Positions 26,405-34,516 of a stretch of DNA of 64,000 nt are shown piece after piece; the stretch's first letter is position 1, and every line of letters begins with the position of its first letter. The notes beneath the pieces are model-generated. The model made no database searches. It saw only the letters and a list, made by a program, of their open reading frames with translations, and had not been told where the DNA came from. A program made the translations under genes and the position numbers. Source of the stretch: JAPPLB01 sp965218555 (lineage in GTDB: Bacteria; Acidobacteriota; Terriglobia; Bryobacterales; UBA6623); contig OZ244625.1 in the NCBI GenBank assembly GCA_965218555.1, positions 5,146,001-5,210,000 on the forward strand, read 5' to 3'.

Positions 26405-29400
26405 CTATCTACTCAGAATGATTGCTGAAATCCGCCGTGCCGTATCGGTGAAATGCTGGACCTCCTCGGGCTTGAGCGCCCGTCCGAGGATAGTGCGCTC
26501 ACGATAGGAGAGCCATTTCTTGAGGACTTGGTAACCGCCGAGCTTGTAGCGCCAGACGGCGGCGGGGACGTTGCGCCAGAAGGCATTGTCGTTGAGATAC
26601 ACATCGAAGGTGGTCTCGCCGAACGCGGGCAGGGCGTCGCCGAGCACGGCGCGTTCGTCGGGCGTGTAGGCGCGTTCGACGGCGCGGCCCTGGCCGGGCA
26701 TCACGGCGTCGCCCGAGCCGTAATGTCCCCAGCCGGCGGTGAGCGCGAAGTCGCCGCCCGCCATGTTGCGCCCGTGCGTCGTGGCGGACACGGCGATAGC
26801 GGCGACCTCGGGGCGCAATACACCCGTCGTGACACCGGGCATGGGGGTTTCGGGATCGAGCAGTGCGGCGAGGTTGCGCCCCCGCGCCGCCGAGTCGGCG
26901 AGCGCCTCCGCCGCGCCGTCCGCCTTGCCGTCTGGCCAGCCCGGAAGCGGGATGCGCGGCCACTCCATACGTAGCGCTCCGCTGTTGGCCTCACGATAGA
27001 CGGGATCGTGGAGGGTGGCTAGGGCATGGTGGAACAGGTCTTCCACACTGAGGCCTAGACGGTCGAGGTAGCGTTGGGCCGTTTCTGAAAGATTGGGATG
27101 ACGTTGCTTCTTGTTCCCCTCGATTCCGAGGCCGTCATCGCAAAGCCAAGCTGGAAACCAATTAGCGCCACGCTCAATCAAATGTCGAGCGCCGATATAT
27201 TTCGTGAACCAGGTCTGCGCTTCTTCCGAGCCCTTCCGCAGGTGCTGCGCGGCGGACAGCCACAGATTCCCCTCGAATATCTGGGGCCGGTAGTCGGCTC
27301 GCTTCTCGTCGAGTAGCTTCGTGTCACCCTCCCAATAAAGCCAACGATTGTCGAAGGGCCGGTAGGCATGACGGACAAAGCCGTCTCCATCAGGGCCACC
27401 GCGTGCCAGCAACGCCTCGCGCACCGCACGGGCGTCGAACCGAGCCGTCGCCTTCATCACCCCCGGATAGCACCGTGTGATTTCCTCATGGCTCAAGCTC
27501 TCGTCAAAGTAATCGGCGACACGCACCTTTAGACGGTCGAGATCGGTATCGACGAGAAACCCGTCGCGGCTGGTCTGAACCCCGGGAAACGATACCGGAA
27601 ACAACTCAGTCAGCGCCGGCCAGTTGAACCAATCTTCGCTCACCGTCATCGGCTTGAACGGCAAGCCGAGTCGAAAATTGGGCTCAAACGCGGAATAATC
27701 GGCATCGATTTCGGAAGCGTCGAGACTGTCCAGCAGCGCCCGCCGTCTTTCGCCGGCCTTTGCCTGATGGAAATCGCGATACAGGATACGCCCGCCTGTC
27801 GACGTACCGGCATCAGATCCCGATCTGGAGAGCAGGGCGATGCTGGTGCCGACTTTGATGCCCGGCGATTGTCCTCTAAGTGCAAAGACCGTTTCGCTCG
27901 TCCGCCCGTCGGGCGCGTATTCCGAGATGATGCGGTCGCCGTGCAGATTGTCGATGCGGACCGCGTCGAACGCCTCCAGGTATCTCTCCCGCATGCCGGT
28001 GAACGACAGGCCGTCGAGCCAGGAGTAGTTGGAGATGAAGCAGATGACGCCCCGGCCCGTCTTCTCGGCGATGCGCCGCTCGGCCATGCGGAAGAAGCGG
28101 ACGTAGAGATCGTTCAGCCCCTGGCCCTCGGGCCGGCGCACGCGCTTCGTCGAGCGGTAGGCTTCCGACAGCTCGTGTTCCTCGTCCACCGCCATGCCGG
28201 CGAAGCCGTTGTAGGGCGGGTTGCCGAGGATCACGAGGATCGGTGTCTCCTGCTTCACACGCTCGGCGCGTTCGCGTTCCTCCTCCAGCTCGGGGAACGG
28301 TATCGGCTTCTGAATCTTCGGCTCCCAACCGGTCAGCGCATTGGTGAGAAAGACACCGGCGCGCTCGGTTCCGTCGTTCGCCAGCGGCGCGTCGAGCGCC
28401 TGCATGGTGAGCCCGACCTGCAGGTGAGCGACGACGAAGGGCGCAGGCATGATCTCGAAGCCGAACACGCGCTCCGCCGCTGCCTGCTTGACCTGTGCGC
28501 CGGCAAGCGCGCCCAGGCCGCGTCCTTTGAGATTGGCGGCGATGCGGCGCAGCACCTCCGCCAGGTAGGCCCCGGTGCCGCAGCACGGGTCGAGCACGTA
28601 GACGTTCTCCGCCGCCAGCCCGTCCGGGATGCCGAGATCGTCCTTCAGCGCCTTGTCCACGCGGGCGACCATGTAGCGGACGACTTCGGCGGGCGTGTAC
28701 CAGACGCCCAACTGCTTGCGCAGATCGGGATCGAACGCTTCCAGGAACGGCTCGTAGAAATAGGGCACCGCCTCGCCCTCGTTGAACTTCGAGAAGAAAG
28801 CCGTCCGGTCCACCCGGTCGAGCGCGGCGGCGGTCCAGTCCAGCACCTCGACGAGGCCGAGCGGCTTCAGGCGTCCGGGATCGGAAAGCTGCTGGAACAG
28901 CGCCCGCAGCACCGGCGCGCGCAGATGCCATACGGCCTCATGCCAGTTGAACCGTCCCGCCGGCGGCGGCAATTGCCGCGCCCACAGCACCCAGGCGGAG
29001 AAGACGCCGTAGAACAGCGTCTGCACCAGGGTCGAATGAAAGAAGCGCGCGCCCCTGTCGCCCTCGAAGCGGACGCCCAGGGCTTCTTCCAGCGCCGCAC
29101 GCACCGCCGTCAATGACGGAGCGTCGCCCGCCGCCTCGACCCGCGCCAGCCCGTCGCGGGCATAGGAGGCGAGCAGCCAGGCCAGATCCCTCGGCTCGGC
29201 CAGCGCCGCCCGGTGGGACAGCGCGCGGGAGAGATACTCGCCCAGGCCCACGCCAGCCTCGCGGGCGAAGGCGCGCGGCTTCTCCAGACAGCGCTGGAAG
29301 TCGTCCGGGCTTTTGGCCAGCCGGAAGGTTTCGAGCTTCGCCGTTTGGCCCGCCGCGTCTTCGCCGACCAATACGAAGTCGCGCAGGTTGGTCACCAGCA

Positions 29401-29761
29401 CCAGCCGGTAGCGGCCCCAATAGCGGCTCACCTGCTTGCCCTCGGCGGTGACCCAGGCGTCGTCGCCAACGGCCTTCACCTCGACCACGCCGCGCTCCGG
29501 CGTCTGCCCCTCGCGCAGCCGGCCCTTCTGCACCTGCTTCGCCGCATACAGGCCGAAGTCGGGATGCCCCGCGCCCAGGTTGGCCAGCTCGCCGACGCAG
29601 AACACCTTCGGCTTGAGCGTCGCGCCGACGGCGTTGAGCAGGTTGCCGAGCGGTCCGTAGCTCGACCGCTCGCCGGTCGAGCCGCCTGAGCCGCGCACCT
29701 TCCCGAGATCCGTAAAGTACACCTCCACCGCCACCGTCAGCCTGCTGTTCGTCCCCGTCAT
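26405..29761 (-). CDS. Type ISP-like single-chain restriction-modification enzyme
   Basis: I start at the ATG at 29761 (MTGTNSRLTVAVEVYFTDLG), giving 1118 residues. Near the N-terminus PDFGLYAAKQV (about residue 68) and VVEVKAVGDD (about 91) fit a PD-(D/E)xK nuclease motif. The gamma-class adenine methyltransferase core has motif I DPCCGTGAYLAEVLRR near 392 and the catalytic ILGNPPYNGF near 515. The C-terminus resembles the Type ISP target-recognition domain, ending RALKPEEVQHFTDTARRISA. The SF2 helicase domain of LlaBIII-type enzymes is not seen. It probably methylates adenine within a specific site and may cut unmodified DNA. Confidence 0.82.
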   Translation of the reverse strand: MTGTNSRLTVAVEVYFTDLGKVRGSGGSTGERSSYGPLGNLLNAVGATLKPKVFCVGELANLGAGHPDFGLYAAKQVQKGRLREGQTPERGVVEVKAVGDDAWVTAEGKQVSRYWGRYRLVLVTNLRDFVLVGEDAAGQTAKLETFRLAKSPDDFQRCLEKPRAFAREAGVGLGEYLSRALSHRAALAEPRDLAWLLASYARDGLARVEAAGDAPSLTAVRAALEEALGVRFEGDRGARFFHSTLVQTLFYGVFSAWVLWARQLPPPAGRFNWHEAVWHLRAPVLRALFQQLSDPGRLKPLGLVEVLDWTAAALDRVDRTAFFSKFNEGEAVPYFYEPFLEAFDPDLRKQLGVWYTPAEVVRYMVARVDKALKDDLGIPDGLAAENVYVLDPCCGTGAYLAEVLRRIAANLKGRGLGALAGAQVKQAAAERVFGFEIMPAPFVVAHLQVGLTMQALDAPLANDGTERAGVFLTNALTGWEPKIQKPIPFPELEEERERAERVKQETPILVILGNPPYNGFAGMAVDEEHELSEAYRSTKRVRRPEGQGLNDLYVRFFRMAERRIAEKTGRGVICFISNYSWLDGLSFTGMRERYLEAFDAVRIDNLHGDRIISEYAPDGRTSETVFALRGQSPGIKVGTSIALLSRSGSDAGTSTGGRILYRDFHQAKAGERRRALLDSLDASEIDADYSAFEPNFRLGLPFKPMTVSEDWFNWPALTELFPVSFPGVQTSRDGFLVDTDLDRLKVRVADYFDESLSHEEITRCYPGVMKATARFDARAVREALLARGGPDGDGFVRHAYRPFDNRWLYWEGDTKLLDEKRADYRPQIFEGNLWLSAAQHLRKGSEEAQTWFTKYIGARHLIERGANWFPAWLCDDGLGIEGNKKQRHPNLSETAQRYLDRLGLSVEDLFHHALATLHDPVYREANSGALRMEWPRIPLPGWPDGKADGAAEALADSAARGRNLAALLDPETPMPGVTTGVLRPEVAAIAVSATTHGRNMAGGDFALTAGWGHYGSGDAVMPGQGRAVERAYTPDERAVLGDALPAFGETTFDVYLNDNAFWRNVPAAVWRYKLGGYQVLKKWLSYRERTILGRALKPEEVQHFTDTARRISAIILSR

Positions 29762-29935
29762 CGTCTCCGTTGCTGCCGAATGCGGCGAGGCGCGCAAGAC
29801 TTGCCGCTATTGCGACGCCGGCCGTGGCATGGACCGCAACCTGCGATGGCCGGACCGGCGTCGCCGACGATCCGGCGATTCGTGTCGTGCGCCATCCTTT
29901 GACGTCCGCCTGTCTCCGGCGCAATGCGTCGTTAT

Positions 29936-30061
29936 CCGCGCTTCCTATCATGACATTCGCAAGCCGCGCGACGGGCCGGGAACCGTTTCTCCACCCGCGC
30001 GGCGGGCGCAGCCGCTCAAGCGCCGCTGGGGTCAACCTCTGGATGCACAACGGTTTACACC
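29936..30061 (+). repeat. imperfect 120-bp repeat, copy 1 (partner at 32182)
   Basis: GCGCTTCCTATCATGACATT at the start and CAGCCGCTCAAGCGCCGCT further in match 32182-32302, with the same end (AACGGTTT). Identity is moderate, with small gaps. The two copies are direct repeats that bracket the vapBC-like and higBA genes. The region 29762-30124 otherwise holds no gene that I can support. Confidence 0.55.
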
Positions 30062-30124
30062 GCCCCGGTCCGTGAGTGGACCGGCAGGACGATGCCGACG
30101 CCGGGGTCGGGGTCAGCTTATGGG

Positions 30125-30415
30125 TTACGGGGCCGTGAGGACGCGGTACAGGAGGCCGAAGACGGTCGAGGCCAGCAACGCTACGAGCGGCCAAATGACG
30201 CGCTGCAGGGTGTCGATGCGGCTGTTCACGGCGTCGATTTTAGTGCTGAGTTCGTCAAAGCGCGCATTCATGACCGTGATGACGTTCTGGCCGGCTTGCG
30301 AGCGGACCTCGTCATCGGCGCGGTAGGCCAGATCGGGTTCGACACCGGCGCTGCGGAGGGCGCGAAAGAGCGCCCCGCTGGTCTCAGTGGCGGCGGGTTC
30401 AGTCCGGGTTGCCAT
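30125..30415 (-). CDS. small coiled-coil protein with C-terminal membrane anchor
   Basis: The 96-residue protein begins MATRTEPAATETSGALFRAL. It has a helical, heptad-like stretch (ITVMNARFDELSTKIDAVNS, RIDTLQRV) and ends with one membrane span (IWPLVALLASTVFGLLYRVL). The layout (coiled coil plus tail anchor) resembles DUF1640/CCDC90-like proteins, but I cannot assign a family. Its start lies inside the 3' end of the vapC-like gene (17-bp overlap). Confidence 0.65.
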   Translation of the reverse strand: MATRTEPAATETSGALFRALRSAGVEPDLAYRADDEVRSQAGQNVITVMNARFDELSTKIDAVNSRIDTLQRVIWPLVALLASTVFGLLYRVLTAP

Positions 30416-30737
30416 CGTTGGTTTCCTTGCGGGGTCTGCCGGAGTCAGGGACGAGGAAGCGGCGTTCGGAGCTTTGGACGTCTTCCTTGACCATAGCAGT
30501 CCAGGAGTCGCCGCCGCTGGTCCGAACGGCGATACGAGCGCCGGCCAAATCGGCCGGCAGAGCAGCGGCATCCCGCTGAAGAGAACCCCCCAGGAGCCGT
30601 CCTCGATGCGGCAGGGGCGCCGGCCCGCAAGCGGAGGGGTATCTGGTTCCCTTGTGCCCCGTGGCCCACGCCTCGACAGCGGGATGAGGCGACCGGCGCA
30701 TCAACTGGGACACGACGTTGGTGTCAAGCAGGATCAT
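30399..30737 (-). CDS. chimeric VapC-like PIN N-terminus, probably inactive
   Basis: The first 28 residues (MILLDTNVVSQLMRRSPHPA, VEAWATGH) are a perfect PIN-domain start with the first catalytic Asp. The rest is not PIN-like: PADLAGARIAVRTSGGDSWT, then RRFLVPDSGRPRKETNDG, which looks like the tail of an unrelated small protein. I infer a deletion that fused two genes. The result keeps an open frame of 112 residues but lacks the other PIN acidic residues. The antitoxin gene is 10 bp upstream. Confidence 0.65.
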   Translation of the reverse strand: MILLDTNVVSQLMRRSPHPAVEAWATGHKGTRYPSACGPAPLPHRGRLLGGSLQRDAAALPADLAGARIAVRTSGGDSWTAMVKEDVQSSERRFLVPDSGRPRKETNDGNPD

Positions 30738-30747
30738 CGCCGCCGTC

Positions 30748-30990
30748 TCAATCGAACCGGGGCGGCTCCCGCGCGGGCTCGCGCGGCGGGAGCTCCAAGT
30801 CCACGCCATTGGACGGCCCGAAGCGACTCCGGATGATGCTTGCAAGGTTTTGCGAGCCCGGCTTGCGCCCGACCGCCTCACACAGGATCAGCCGTGCTTC
30901 CTCTTCCATGGAACGGCCGTTCCCCGCCGCCCGCATGCGAAGTCTGGTTTTCACTTCGTCGTCGAGATTGCGGATCGTGATGCTCGCCAT
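30748..30990 (-). CDS. FitA/VapB-like ribbon-helix-helix antitoxin
   Basis: The ATG at 30990 is preceded by GGAGGG at 7 nt; an ATG two codons earlier is too close to it. The 80-residue protein starts MASITIRNLDDEVKTRLRMR and has GNGRSMEEEARLILCEAV, the standard ribbon-helix-helix antitoxin of FitAB/VapBC pairs. The C-terminal Pro/Arg-rich tail (ELPPREPAREPPRFD) would bind the toxin. Its partner downstream is damaged, so the pair is probably no longer toxic. Confidence 0.88.
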   Translation of the reverse strand: MASITIRNLDDEVKTRLRMRAAGNGRSMEEEARLILCEAVGRKPGSQNLASIIRSRFGPSNGVDLELPPREPAREPPRFD

Positions 30991-31016
30991 GGCCATACCC
31001 TCCGTCTGCATTGTAT

Positions 31017-31196
31017 AGCCTGCATATCTCACCACGTGGGGAGGCGAAGTGCGTGAAAGGGCCGTCAGGACGAGGCGCGAGCCGCTTGGCGCGCACAGGT
31101 GTACTTGACCGTACATCGAGCACGGCAAGCAAGCACAACGAAGTCATGGCGGTCGTATCGTGTGCTTCGACCGTCGGGTGGTGAGAAATGCAGGCT
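31017..31196 (+). repeat. dispersed hairpin element, full copy
   Basis: This copy runs from AGCCTGCATATCTCACCAC to GTGGTGAGAAATGCAGGCT with the internal apex GTGTACTTGACCGTACATC. It begins 26 bp upstream of the antitoxin start codon. Confidence 0.93.
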
Positions 31197-31236
31197 GGCC
31201 CGTCCGCCCGTTCTGTCGGGCCGCCGCGCAGTTGGT

Positions 31237-31551
31237 TCACGCGAAACTTCCAATAGCCGGCCGGCCCGCAGTGGCCCTCTCCCGGCGTACTTGCGCTAAC
31301 TCGTAGCTCGCCTGCATTCGCAGCCAGTGTTCGGCAGTCCCCCAACCGATGTCCTCCAGCGCTAGCGCCATGTTCGCGGACACGCCCGCCTTGCCGTTCA
31401 GCAGGCGCGACAGCGTTCCGCGCTCGCAGCCTAAACGAGCCGACGTCTCGGTGACGCTCCAGCCGACCTCTTCCATGCTCTCGCGGATCAATTCGCCCAA
31501 ATGCGGCGGGTTCAGCATGGGACTTACACGCTCGCCATCGTCGTTGCTCAT
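31237..31551 (-). CDS. higA: HigA-family antitoxin
   Basis: The ATG at 31551 is preceded by GGAG at 8 nt and gives 104 residues; a start at 31518 (MLNPPHLGELIRESMEEVGW) is the alternative. The helix-turn-helix is SVTETSARLGCERGTLSRLL and the HigA signature AGVSANMALALEDIGWGTAE, HWLRMQASYEL. The gene follows higB by 20 bp in the toxin-first order typical of higBA. Confidence 0.93.
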   Translation of the reverse strand: MSNDDGERVSPMLNPPHLGELIRESMEEVGWSVTETSARLGCERGTLSRLLNGKAGVSANMALALEDIGWGTAEHWLRMQASYELAQVRRERATAGRPAIGSFA

Positions 31552-31571
31552 AAGCCGATGCTCCTTTGCCG

Positions 31572-31862
31572 TCAGTGATAGTCGATCAGGTCCACGTCCA
31601 CGGCCTCGCCGTCCTCGAAGCGGAACCCCACGCGCCAATTGCCCGAAACGTGCACGCTCCATTGTCCCGCCCGGTCCCCCTTCAGGGGATGCAGCCGGAA
31701 GCCGGGTGCGTCCGCGCTGCGTGAATGCGTTGCCTCCTGCAGCCGGAACAGGATGCGCCGAAGCCGTGGCACCAGACCGGCAGGCAGCCGGGCCGGGTCG
31801 TCCCGTTCGTGCAACGCCCGCAAACCTTTGTGCCTGATCTTGATAACTGTATTGTAACGCAT
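31572..31862 (-). CDS. higB: HigB-family toxin (RelE fold)
   Basis: The 96-residue protein (MRYNTVIKIRHKGLRALHER) has the HigB pattern RHKGL..L.E.......L, then FRLHPLKGDRAGQWSVHVSG and NWRVGFRFEDGEAVDVDLID. It matches HigB ribosome-dependent mRNA interferases, and the conserved segments are intact, so it is probably functional. Transcription is expected to be repressed by HigA. Confidence 0.92.
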   Translation of the reverse strand: MRYNTVIKIRHKGLRALHERDDPARLPAGLVPRLRRILFRLQEATHSRSADAPGFRLHPLKGDRAGQWSVHVSGNWRVGFRFEDGEAVDVDLIDYH

Positions 31863-32410
31863 AGCGCTACGCGCCTTAAGCGGCCGCAGTGCTATCGGCT
31901 CACCCGCCGACCTCAGCGGCCATTCGCCGTCATGACAATTGATCGGGTGCGGCGAAGTTCTGTCGGTGCTACGTACACCTCTCGGAGACGGTGTGTGCAT
32001 CAGCCCGACGGGACCACACCGGCATGTGCCGGACGTGCTGACCCCACACGCCAGCACCGTGCCACGTTCGCAAGTTCGGTGCGGCGCGGTAGCCTATGCA
32101 GTAGAAGTTTCAGCATGCAGGGAACATATGCGGTAGTGGCCGTTGCGCATAGCTCTCCCGAGCATTGCCCTGTTACCGTGCGCTTCCTATACTGACACCC
32201 GGAAGCCCCACGGCGGATCGGGAGCCGTTCCTGCACCTTGTGCGGCGGGTGCTGCCGCTCAAGCGCCGCTCAGGCTGACTACCAGATACGGAACGGTTTG
32301 CAGCACCCGAGTGCTTGAGGGGACAGGAAGCGGGTCAGCGACGCCCTGCGGCATTTCGTTGTCACCCCACGATGCAGCGGCGCAAATAGCGGACCGATCC
32401 CAGTACGAGC
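31863..32410. other. gene-free region with the second 120-bp repeat
   Basis: No gene is recognisable between higB and the ferrochelatase gene. At 32182-32302 lies the partner of the repeat at 29936 (GCGCTTCCTATACTGACACC; CTGCCGCTCAAGCGCCGCT; GGAACGGTTTGC). The remainder should hold the promoters of both divergent transcription units; I see no clear motifs. Confidence 0.55.
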
Positions 32411-33448
32411 ATGTCCACGACCTACGATGCGTTGTTGATCCTCTCGTTCGGAGGGCCGGAACGGCGGGAGGACGTCATCCCCTTCCTGGAGAACGTGCTG
32501 CGGGGCCGCAACGTCCCGCGCGAGCGCATGCTCGCAGTCGCCGGGCACTACTATCACTTCGGCGGTAAGAGCCCGATCAACGACCAGAACCGCGCGCTCA
32601 TCGCCGCCCTGAGAACCGAGTTCGCCGCCCACCGGCTCGACCTGCCGATCTATTGGGGCAATCGAAACTGGCACCCGCTGCTGGCCGATACCCTGCGCGC
32701 GATGGTTCGTGACGGCGTCCGCCGGGCGCTGGTGTTCGTCACGTCGGCCTACAGCTCGTACTCGAGTTGCCGCCAATATCTCGACGACATCGTTCGCGCT
32801 CGGGCCGAAGTCGGCCCCGAAGCGCCGGAAGTGCACAAGCTCCGCGTCTTCTACAACCATCCCGGCTTCATCGAACCGATGATCGAGAACGTAGGGAAGG
32901 CTCTGGCTCGGTTCCCCCAGCAGGAGCGCGCCGCCGTGCCGCTGGTGTTCACCGCGCACAGCATCCCAAGTTCGATGGCGCGAACGTCCCGTTATGTCGA
33001 GCAACTCGAGGAAGCCTGCCGCCTGGTCGCCGCCGGTGTGGGGCGCAGCGACGGAACCCTGGTCTACCAAAGCCGCAGCGGGGCGCCGTCGCAGCCCTGG
33101 CTCGAACCGGACATCTGCGACCATCTTCGCGCCATCCACGAGGCCGGAGCCCGCCGGGTCGTGGTCATGCCGATCGGCTTCGTTTCCGATCACATGGAAA
33201 CGTTGTACGACCTCGACACCGCAGCGAAGGAACTGTGTGATCGGCTCGGCCTGCGGATGGAACGCGCCCCGGCCGTCGGAAACCATCCGAAGTTCGTCGC
33301 CATGATCCGCGAACTGGTGCTCGAGAGATTCGACGAGAAACGGGAGAGGCGCTTCCTGGGAGAACTCGGGCCTCGGCCCGATGTCTGCGCCGAGGACTGC
33401 TGCCCCCGGCCGCAGAGGCCCGGCGCCGGACCGCCGGGCCGTCGATGA
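32411..33448 (+). CDS. hemH: ferrochelatase
   Basis: The 345-residue protein begins TYDALLILSFGGPERREDVI. It contains YYHFGGKSPINDQNRALIAA, a Ser/Tyr-rich active-site segment FVTSAYSSYSSCRQYLDD, FTAHSIPSSMAR with the metal-binding His, and the late motif PIGFVSDHMETLYDLDTAA with a conserved Glu. It inserts iron into protoporphyrin or coproporphyrin. The C-terminus has a Cys cluster (CAEDCCP) like those of actinobacterial-type enzymes with a possible [2Fe-2S] site. No other haem genes are beside it. The start is the first ATG after the higB promoter region. Confidence 0.93.
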   Translation: MSTTYDALLILSFGGPERREDVIPFLENVLRGRNVPRERMLAVAGHYYHFGGKSPINDQNRALIAALRTEFAAHRLDLPIYWGNRNWHPLLADTLRAMVRDGVRRALVFVTSAYSSYSSCRQYLDDIVRARAEVGPEAPEVHKLRVFYNHPGFIEPMIENVGKALARFPQQERAAVPLVFTAHSIPSSMARTSRYVEQLEEACRLVAAGVGRSDGTLVYQSRSGAPSQPWLEPDICDHLRAIHEAGARRVVVMPIGFVSDHMETLYDLDTAAKELCDRLGLRMERAPAVGNHPKFVAMIRELVLERFDEKRERRFLGELGPRPDVCAEDCCPRPQRPGAGPPGRR

Positions 33449-33578
33449 TCGAGGGCCCTCTTCCGGTGACGGCCGCCTCTTTGCGCGCCGCCGCAGCATC
33501 GACGGCTCACGGTGCGTTCCGGCCCGACAAACGGCTGGCCGTCACCAGGAGATCACCGGCTCAAGGGCCGCCGGGTTG

Positions 33579-33698
33579 CTAAATGATGGGATTGACCATC
33601 ACGTAGCCGGCCACCATCAACATCGCGAAGGCAACGGCTCCGCCGATCACACCCCAGGGCGTTCCTGCGTTCTCGGTTTGTAGCGAATTCTTGAACAT
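33579..33698 (-). CDS. tiny single-span membrane protein (39 aa)
   Basis: The minus strand encodes 39 residues starting MFKNSLQTENAGTPWGVIGG, followed by a hydrophobic helix (AVAFAMLMVAGYVMVNP). A strong ribosome binding site AAAAAGGAG lies 8 nt before the ATG. It follows another tiny membrane gene by 49 bp on the same strand. Small subunits of respiratory oxidases and similar complexes look like this, but I cannot assign one. Confidence 0.65.
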   Translation of the reverse strand: MFKNSLQTENAGTPWGVIGGAVAFAMLMVAGYVMVNPII

Positions 33699-33747
33699 GG
33701 CTCATTCTCCTTTTTGTGCATGGCTCTTTAAAGTCAGTACGATGAAC

Positions 33748-33876
33748 CTACGGCCGGTGTTCCCTGACGGCGACCCGGTGCTTCCGCGTCTGGCTGAGGG
33801 CAATGCTGAGCGGCCACAGGGCTCCGCTCAAACTCAACATCGCCGAGAAAAACAAGACCAGAATCACCGTCTCCAT
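33748..33876 (-). CDS. tiny single-span membrane protein (42 aa)
   Basis: The 42-residue frame starts METVILVLFFSAMLSLSGAL, a membrane helix, and ends with a basic tail (SQTRKHRVAVREHRP), which predicts a cytoplasmic C-terminus. GAAGGAG precedes the ATG at 5 nt. It is probably co-transcribed with the 39-residue gene downstream. Codon use and the two good ribosome binding sites argue that both are real. A full hairpin element lies 30 bp upstream. Confidence 0.6.
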   Translation of the reverse strand: METVILVLFFSAMLSLSGALWPLSIALSQTRKHRVAVREHRP

Positions 33877-33906
33877 GGGTTTCTCCTTCCGCCGGTTTCT
33901 CTGACA

Positions 33907-34086
33907 AGCCTGCATTTCTCACCACGTGGGGAGGCGAAGTGCGTGACAGGGCCGTCAGGACGAGGCGCGAGCCGCTTGGCGCGCGCAAGTGTACTTGACC
34001 GTACATCGAGCACGGCAAGCAAGCGCAACGAAGTCATGGCGGTCTTATCGTGTGCTGCGGCCGTCAGGTGGTGAGAAATGCAGGCT
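33907..34086 (+). repeat. dispersed hairpin element, full copy (reference)
   Basis: This copy has perfect 19-bp termini AGCCTGCATTTCTCACCAC and GTGGTGAGAAATGCAGGCT. Each arm of about 85 nt pairs imperfectly with the other around GTGTACTTGACCGTACATC. It lies upstream of the two tiny membrane genes. Confidence 0.95.
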
Positions 34087-34226
34087 TTCATGCCGGCTTT
34101 CGGCTTCTGTTTCAACCAACACTTAAAAGACGTGCAGGGTTGCGGAGCCGTTAGCCGAGAGACGGTTAAATCGAAGTAAAAGCTGTTTTACACCGGCTTT
34201 ACAAGAGCGGACCGGCAGGGCGCTCC

Positions 34227-34516
34227 AGCCTGCATATCTCACCACAGGACGAGGCGAAGTGCGTGAGAAGGCCATCAGGACGAGACGCGCGCCGCTTGGT
34301 GCGCGCAGGTGTACTTGATCGTACATCGAGCACACCAAGCAAGCGCAACGAAGTTATGGCGGTCTTATCGCGTGATTCGGACGTCAGGTGGTGAGAGATG
34401 CAGGCTTAAGTGCGCGCAGGTGTACTTGATCGTACATCGAGCACACCAAGCAAGCGCAACGAAGTCATGGCGGTCTTATCGCGTGCTTCGGACGTCAGGT
34501 GGGGAGAGATGCAGGT
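34227..34516 (+). repeat. full hairpin element plus extra right half
   Basis: A full copy at 34227-34406 (AGCCTGCATATCTCACCAC to GTGGTGAGAGATGCAGGCT) is followed at once by a second right half, 34407-34516, that starts AAGTGCGCGCAGGTGTACTT and ends GTGGGGAGAGATGCAGGT. Both right halves are almost identical. The last bases touch the stop codon of the MocA-like gene. Confidence 0.92.
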
